Origin: Arthrobacter sp. fls2-241-R2A-200 | GTDB taxonomy: Bacteria > Actinomycetota > Actinomycetes > Actinomycetales > Micrococcaceae | Reading direction: 5' to 3' | Assembly: GCF_030209745.1 (NCBI RefSeq) | Contig: NZ_JARVRJ010000009.1 | Location: 248,001-312,000, forward strand | DNA length: 64,000 nt | In this document: positions 60,977 through 64,000 of the stretch, one piece after another | Layout: each line of letters starts with the position of its first letter | Position numbering within the stretch: position 1 is the first letter of the stretch | Translations under genes and position numbers: made by a program | Notes under the pieces: generated by a model | Told to the model about the DNA's origin: nothing | What the model saw: only the letters and a program-made list of their open reading frames with translations | Database searches by the model: none

Positions 60977-61353
60977 TGAACGCGACCTCCTTCCCTGACC
61001 TCTGCACCGCTGATCCTGATATCCACGCGGCTAAGCTGCGAGCCACTTAGGAGGGATACACGGTTCAAGATCACCGCCTTCGCTGCCACGGCGCGGTCCC
61101 AGATGGAGCCGCCTAAGCTGTCCACGGCGTGTGGATGTCGTTGGACGTCGATCAGGGCCGGAATACTGATGGGTGCCACGATGGACAAAGCCAGCAAGCC
61201 GCCGTCGTCCGCCCAATCGGCGCGGATGGCGCTGGCAGTTACGCCTAAGGCCTCGGCGGCAGCGGCCTTGGCCAACGATGTCAAAGCCTGGGTACTGATC
61301 CGGTTATGGCCGGCCAGGCTGGTGGTGGAGTCCACAGCCTCAGCCACCTTCAT
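60973..61353 (-). CDS. Asp23-like small protein
   Basis: 126 residues, soluble, with an Asp23/Gls24-like alternation of helices and strands (ISTQALTSLAKAAAAEALGV, LLALSIVAPISIPALIDVQR, SRVDIRISGAE). It is shorter and more divergent than the Asp23 at 61538. It starts by ATGA overlap with the small DUF2273-like gene. Likely part of a membrane-associated scaffold; inferred from the operon. Confidence 0.75.
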   Translation of the reverse strand: MKVAEAVDSTTSLAGHNRISTQALTSLAKAAAAEALGVTASAIRADWADDGGLLALSIVAPISIPALIDVQRHPHAVDSLGGSIWDRAVAAKAVILNRVSLLSGSQLSRVDIRISGAEVREGGRVQ

Positions 61354-61541
61354 GACGAAGAGCGCCGGCCCGTAATGGCGTCAAGGACGCTTCGGAGATC
61401 GAGCTTTCCATCTGCCGCACGGCCAAACAGCGCACCAATTGCCATGAAAAGGAGCGAAACGAGGAAACCCCAGAGCCCAAAAGAGAGGGACATGAACGCC
61501 ACGAAAGCACCGATGCCTATGCCGACTACCGTCATGCTCAT
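61350..61541 (-). CDS. small membrane protein, DUF2273-like
   Basis: 63 residues with two short hydrophobic helices (MTVVGIGIGAFVAFMSLSFG and LWGFLVSLLFMAIGALFGRA) and a basic tail LDLRSVLDAITGRRSSS. The size, two-helix hairpin and place beside Asp23 match DUF2273 proteins of alkaline-shock operons. ATGA overlaps on both sides. Confidence 0.78.
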   Translation of the reverse strand: MSMTVVGIGIGAFVAFMSLSFGLWGFLVSLLFMAIGALFGRAADGKLDLRSVLDAITGRRSSS

Positions 61542-61984
61542 TGCAGGACCTCCCTTTCAACTACCACTGTCTTGGCGCCCACGGGCTTGGGCGGCGGGGC
61601 CACGAAAACATCGGTGATCTCGATGTTGACCTCGATCACCTGGAGACCCACGAGTTCCTCGACGGCCCTGTATACGGCGGCTCGGACTTGGTTTGCTACA
61701 CCGTGGAGGGGATGGCCGTACGTGGCGACCAACGTGATGTCCACTGCCACCTGCGTCTCGCCGACCTCCGCACGGACGCCTGCGGAGTGGTCCGAACTAC
61801 CCACGGCATCGCGGATGGCACCGAGTGCCCGGGACGGACCGGAGCCCAAGGAGTACACGCCGGGAATTGCGCGGGCGGCAATACCCGCGACTTTGGCCAC
61901 GGCCGCCTCGGAGATGATGGTGCGTCCGGTTCCGGTGGTCTCGCCGCCGGGTACGGGCTCGAGCTGCACATTCTGGTCTTCCAT
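61538..61984 (-). CDS. Asp23/Gls24 family envelope stress protein
   Basis: 148 residues with the Asp23 core: RTIISEAAVAKVAGIAARAI, GVRAEVGETQVAVDITLVAT, YGHPLHGVANQVRAAVYRAV, and VIEVNIEITDVFV. In Staphylococcus Asp23 forms an abundant membrane-proximal layer held by AmaP. It is the first gene of the five-gene operon 61984-59724 and overlaps the next by ATGA. The promoter must lie in the 155-bp gap shared with the divergent lipoprotein gene. Confidence 0.9.
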   Translation of the reverse strand: MEDQNVQLEPVPGGETTGTGRTIISEAAVAKVAGIAARAIPGVYSLGSGPSRALGAIRDAVGSSDHSAGVRAEVGETQVAVDITLVATYGHPLHGVANQVRAAVYRAVEELVGLQVIEVNIEITDVFVAPPPKPVGAKTVVVEREVLQ

Positions 61985-62139
61985 GGAGCACTCCCCTTCT
62001 CGTCAGTACCACCCTAGCGTCTAGGTCCGACACTGTGTGGCCGAAAGTTATCCACATCCCCCACTGAGTAGTTGGGACGTGCTTGCGGGGCCAGCCTAGA
62101 CTCGCAGCACGCAATCAAACAGCCGCTGGGGAGCCTGTC

Positions 62140-63757
<1,618 letters not shown>

Positions 63758-64000
63758 GAACAAACAGTGACAGCCAACGGTGCGGGCATGCCGATGGGCA
63801 GGACGGGGCTCGTTCAGTCGCAGAAGAGTTTTTCACCGCGGGCGCGCACGGCCGCGGTGCTGTGGCGCGCAGCTTTATGCAAACCCTGCAACGCTTCGAA
63901 TATGCCGTGCCGGTTTGACGTCAGGGTGTTCCGGCCGCGGGGTCCCGGACCAGCATGAAGTGTTAAAGAAGAAAAGCACCAGTTCGAATGAACTGATGCT
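63758..64000. other. 243-bp end region without a supportable gene
   Basis: Short open frames cross this stretch but none has a ribosome site, family features or normal third-position composition. The C-bias of the preceding gene stops here. The only clear structure is the hairpin at 63975-64000. Confidence 0.5.
63975..64000 (-). terminator. terminator of a minus-strand gene lying beyond the right edge
   Basis: AGCACCAGTTC / GAACTGATGCT pairs with one mismatch around a 4-base loop. Read on the minus strand it is followed by TTTTCTTCTTT, a good U-rich tail. Confidence 0.7.

Noticed and set aside
62048..62056. TTATCCACA, a perfect DnaA box, in the Asp23/lipoprotein divergent region
   Set aside because: It is a single box with no AT-rich unwinding region, no further boxes and no replication genes nearby, so it does not support an origin.
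63767..63958. 63-residue frame after the PKD-like gene
   Set aside because: There is no ribosome site, its sequence is Arg/Pro/Ala-rich like random high-GC translation, and it has no homology that I recognise.
63975..64000. AGTTCGAAT resembling a tRNA T-loop at the right edge
   Set aside because: The flanking bases pair as one continuous stem with a 4-base loop, unlike a 5-bp T-arm with 7-base loop, and no acceptor or anticodon arm is seen. A minus-strand terminator explains it better.

Overview
The window reads as chromosomal DNA of a high-GC actinobacterium. Gene content and style (GTG and TTG starts, ATGA/GTGA overlaps, ChvE-GguAB sugar importer, DipZ, DUF6318 lipoprotein, AmaP/Asp23 envelope operon) fit Micrococcaceae, most likely Arthrobacter or Paenarthrobacter. 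That assignment is recognition from protein sequence only. I saw no rRNA, tRNA, insertion sequence, CRISPR array or replication origin. Most of the DNA is catabolic operons, each with its own regulator.

Layout. 1-555: end of an alpha/beta hydrolase. 586-6403 (minus): an APC permease, betB, betA and betI, which convert choline to glycine betaine. Divergent from it, 6858-10971 (plus): a proV-proW-proX type betaine importer whose permease is a tandem fusion. 11092-12957: an anchored alpha/beta hydrolase and pyrE. 12968-25472 (minus): a hexuronate locus. The six-gene block epimerase, Gfo/Idh oxidoreductase, epimerase, uxaC, uxuB, manD takes glucuronate or a related uronate to 2-keto-3-deoxygluconate. 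It is followed by chvE-gguA-gguB sugar import genes and a LacI regulator. A second LacI regulator is divergent at 25620. 26709-29899: nadE and PadR, TipA-type MerR and MarR regulators.

29885-38279: branched-chain acyl-CoA catabolism, with an acyl-CoA dehydrogenase, a CoA ligase, a MarR regulator, enoyl-CoA hydratase, mmsB, 3-hydroxyisobutyryl-CoA hydrolase and mmsA. The last four enzymes cover valine degradation from methacrylyl-CoA to propionyl-CoA. 38474-43138: photolyase, an unknown 114-residue protein, a fasciclin lipoprotein and DipZ. 43143-46756: an IclR regulator divergent from 3-oxoacid CoA-transferase (two subunits) and a thiolase. 46802-49165: DUF308 membrane protein, exonuclease III and an unknown protein. 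49144-53907 (minus): a MalEFG-type sugar importer with its own LacI and a small membrane protein inside the operon. 54149: an XRE regulator.

54619-59717: an SDR dehydrogenase divergent from an MHS-type carboxylate transporter, a two-subunit transketolase and a GntR/FCD regulator. Shared operator-like sequences tie these together. They look like an uncharacterised catabolic pathway and are the best candidate here for something new. 59724-61984 (minus): five overlapping genes for an AmaP/Asp23 envelope module. 62140-63757: a DUF6318 lipoprotein and a secreted PKD-like protein with strongly C-biased DNA.

Several regulatory signals can be read directly: paired inverted LacI operators, three IclR-like boxes, a 19-bp-spacer MerR promoter, paired BetI-like boxes and a set of CRP/GlxR-like GTGA-N6-TCAC sites in front of unlinked carbon-catabolism operons.
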